Made by a program: the position numbers and the translations under genes. From Pseudomonadota bacterium (GTDB lineage Bacteria; Pseudomonadota; Gammaproteobacteria; SZUA-229), in the NCBI GenBank assembly GCA_015222915.1, contig JADFWE010000342.1:1-7449 (forward strand): a stretch of DNA of 7,449 nucleotides, written 5' to 3'. Under the pieces are notes generated by a model. That model was not told the origin of the DNA. It was given only the letters and a program-made list of their open reading frames with translations, and ran no database searches. Below, one piece after another: positions 5,976 through 7,449 of this stretch. Position 1 is the stretch's first letter; each line of letters begins with the position of its first letter.

Positions 5976-6325
5976 AAACAATTAAAATCGGTGTTATGCC
6001 AGAAAATAAATTTCGTCAGTACATGCTGGATATAGCCGCTGGCCGTACAATTCCAAAACGTGGCTCTCCTAAAATATGGTTTCATTCAATGAAATCACTT
6101 GCTGAAGTACTAAGCGATAACAATCGAGCACTGCTTAAAATTATTGCAGATGAAGAACCAGAAACAATAAAAGAACTGGCAAAAATATCAGGCCGTCAAC
6201 CATCCAACCTGGGCCGAACACTCAAAACCTTTGAGCATTATGGCTTTATAAAAATGGAAAAAAAAGCCAGAACCAAAAAACCAATTGCAAAAGCAATTGA
6301 TTTCGACATAATGCTGACAGCTTAA
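5972..6325 (+). CDS. Winged-helix DNA-binding protein, HVO_A0114-like; putative antitoxin and repressor
   Basis: A 117-residue basic protein. Residues 1-45 contain the family-like stretch G-x-P-K-I-W-F-H-S-M-K-S-L. Residues about 46-103 form a MarR-like winged helix: helix D-N-N-R-A-L-L-K-I-I, helix T-I-K-E-L-A-K-I-S, recognition helix Q76-P-S-N-L-G-R-T-L-K-T-F-E-H-Y-G (76-91), then a lysine-rich wing (94-103). Proteins of this kind are commonly encoded directly after TumE-like genes. Its ATG overlaps the putative toxin's stop codon. GAGGA at 5961-5965, 6 nt upstream, is a much better ribosome binding site than that of the first gene, which would favour excess antitoxin. I infer that it neutralises the partner and represses the operon through the palindrome at 5576-5600. 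No terminator is visible after it. Confidence 0.8.
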   Translation: MKTIKIGVMPENKFRQYMLDIAAGRTIPKRGSPKIWFHSMKSLAEVLSDNNRALLKIIADEEPETIKELAKISGRQPSNLGRTLKTFEHYGFIKMEKKARTKKPIAKAIDFDIMLTA

Positions 6326-6438
6326 ATACATGAAAGTGAATTAAACCCAGTTTATCCAATAACATACCTACCTGGATTTTCCGTAGGCCTGCAGCGTGCC
6401 TTATGCGGCATTACCAAAAACACCTGAGACACTGACCG

Positions 6439-6505
6439 ATTTTCGGGGACAATATTAGGTATTAACAGCAAGAGGTTATAAAATATGTATACCGTCCCCA
6501 AAATT
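6439..6505. repeat. REP/MITE-like inverted repeat with GGGGAC...GTCCCC arms
   Basis: The left arm ATTTTCGGGGAC (6439-6450) is repeated inverted as GTCCCCAAAAT (6494-6504) with one extra base on the left. Both arms are followed inward by a TAT-rich part, and GGTAT appears in both. From memory, GGGGAC-n-GTATAC-type motifs are widespread short repeats in proteobacterial genomes and often accompany IS200-like (REP-associated) transposases. No transposase is present here. The element occupies most of the 195-bp gap between the winged-helix gene and the CxxCH gene; its TATAAA (6477-6482) and TATACC (6488-6493) could also act as -10 boxes. Confidence 0.5.
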
Positions 6506-6520
6506 GAAAGGCTTTAATAA

Positions 6521-7150
6521 ATGACACAGCGTTATATAACATTGTTCTTGTGGGCGTTCAGCCTGTCTCTGATTCCATACGACGCCTTTCCCGCTGAAGA
6601 TGAACCTTTCAGGGAATCCGTAATAATTTTCAACACCATCTGTGCAAAATGCCATGAGGCTGAATGCAGTGGACGATTAAGTTTTGATGACGCCTATGAA
6701 GCATCTGCCAGTCACATAATTCGTCACTATGGCAAAGCATCCGAAAAAAAATGGCTGCAAAAGGAGTTATTTAGCATACTGAACCACATGAAAGAGAACT
6801 GTGCCTATTATCCGATGCAGGTACCTGTTCCACCTAAAAGGATCTGGAATAGTGAAATACTGGAGAAGATGACGATCCTGATGGAGAGAAACTACTTCAT
6901 CCCCATCGGCCCCATCACTCCAGGACGTTACGATCTTGAATTAATACTGGCGAAGGATGAAAAGGTTACGGTCCACCTTGTCTCTGAATCATTCGAATTT
7001 GTTGTTGAGGACTGCTACCAGAGCAGTGATCAGCGATTAGTCATCCCGTTCTCGATCGAAGAGACAGAAAATTACTATGTTCGAGTCTATCCACGTAAGC
7101 CGGTGCAGATCACACGGCTTGTTATCTCAACGATTAAAAAAAGTGAATGA
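6521..7150 (+). CDS. Exported CxxCH (haem c-like) protein with beta-rich C-terminal domain
   Basis: Not recognised as a named gene. The ATG at 6521 has GAAAGG at 6506-6511, 9 nt upstream. The 209-residue product begins with a Sec-type signal peptide (hydrophobic residues about 6-20, cut probably between 22 and 25). C41-A-K-C44-H45 is a haem c attachment motif, so residues about 30-100 may be a small monohaem cytochrome c. M90 or M99 (Y-Y-P-M) could be the second haem-iron ligand. Three further cysteines (C49, C94, C165) are unusual for a plain cytochrome and could form a disulfide. Residues about 125-205 alternate hydrophobic and polar positions (Y-D-L-E-L-I-L, V-T-V-H-L-V, Y-Y-V-R-V-Y) like a beta-sandwich. 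The next gene begins at or just after this stop, suggesting co-expression of two exported proteins. The electron partner is unknown; the CxxCH could also bind another metal. Confidence 0.75.
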   Translation: MTQRYITLFLWAFSLSLIPYDAFPAEDEPFRESVIIFNTICAKCHEAECSGRLSFDDAYEASASHIIRHYGKASEKKWLQKELFSILNHMKENCAYYPMQVPVPPKRIWNSEILEKMTILMERNYFIPIGPITPGRYDLELILAKDEKVTVHLVSESFEFVVEDCYQSSDQRLVIPFSIEETENYYVRVYPRKPVQITRLVISTIKKSE

Positions 7151-7449
7151 TTCTAGTCTGTCACTAGCCTCTCCAATTTTGAAAAGTTTTTTTCTAACAA
7201 TTATTTTATCTACCTTACAAATAAGCAATATATCAGCATCGGAAATTTTTGCCGACAGCCATATCCACTTTAACTGGGACCATGGTGAAGAAACAACAGC
7301 ACAGGAAGTGGTAGACATACTCAAACAACATAATGTCGGCCTTACGATCGTCGCCAGTACTCCCTCTGAGCTGGCCTTGAAACTAAGAGAAAAAGGTGGT
7401 GACTGGATAATTCCTTTTTTCAGCCCCTATATTCACGAATCAGGCAAAC
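7143..7449 (+). CDS. Exported amidohydrolase-like metal-dependent hydrolase, 3' end missing
   Basis: The frame stays open to the last base of the window, so the gene is truncated there; 102 codons are visible. The start is uncertain. GTG at 7143 overlaps the previous gene by 8 bp. TTG at 7179 would give a compact signal peptide beginning M-K-S-F-F-L. Neither has a clear Shine-Dalgarno sequence, and no ATG fits. Numbered from the GTG, residues 15-32 are a hydrophobic export signal. The mature part starts E-I-F-A-D-S-H-I-H-F-N-W-D-H. H40-x-H42 at the end of the first predicted strand is the metal-binding motif of the amidohydrolase (TIM-barrel) superfamily. The following helix-strand pattern (V-V-D-I-L-K, then L-T-I-V-A-S-T) and W-I-I-P-F-F-S-P fit the next barrel units. 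The rest of the metal site lies beyond the window. Substrate unknown; pairing with an exported CxxCH protein is suggestive only. Confidence 0.7.
   Translation, partial: MNDSSLSLASPILKSFFLTIILSTLQISNISASEIFADSHIHFNWDHGEETTAQEVVDILKQHNVGLTIVASTPSELALKLREKGGDWIIPFFSPYIHESGK

Noticed and set aside
7127..7324. 65-codon open frame on the - strand at the right end
   Set aside because: It is antisense to the amidohydrolase-like gene, whose signal peptide and H-x-H motif are convincing.

Overview
The window looks like chromosomal DNA of a gammaproteobacterium with moderate GC content. The main reason is the pair L,D-transpeptidase LdtD (YcbB) followed by Tat-exported endopeptidase MepK (YcbK), which are neighbours in the same order in Escherichia coli. 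The genus cannot be named from this sequence.

Left part (1-3260): the 3' part of a 3-methyladenine DNA glycosylase gene, then a cell-wall pair. ldtD makes 3-3 (mDAP-mDAP) peptidoglycan cross-links and mepK cuts them. A stem-loop followed by a T-run after mepK probably ends that unit. Middle part (3326-5161): a fold-type I PLP aminotransferase of unknown substrate on the + strand, convergent with a DUF4202 gene on the - strand. A hairpin and a 12-bp palindrome lie between them.

Right part (5162-7449): about 450 bp of AT-rich, repeat-rich DNA without a recognisable gene leads into a two-gene module. It has a TumE/DUF6516-like protein (putative toxin) overlapping by 4 bp a winged-helix protein of the HVO_A0114 type (putative antitoxin and repressor). 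A promoter-like sequence and a strong palindrome sit directly before the first gene, as expected for an autoregulated toxin-antitoxin operon. This module looks like an insertion between core-type genes. A short inverted repeat with GGGGAC/GTCCCC arms follows. Then come an exported CxxCH (haem c-like) protein with a beta-rich C-terminal domain and, in the next reading frame, the start of an exported amidohydrolase-like protein that runs off the end of the window.

The best candidate for a less-described system is the TumE/winged-helix module with its operator array. Second is the coupled CxxCH-protein/amidohydrolase pair. No rRNA, tRNA, CRISPR array or intact transposase was seen.
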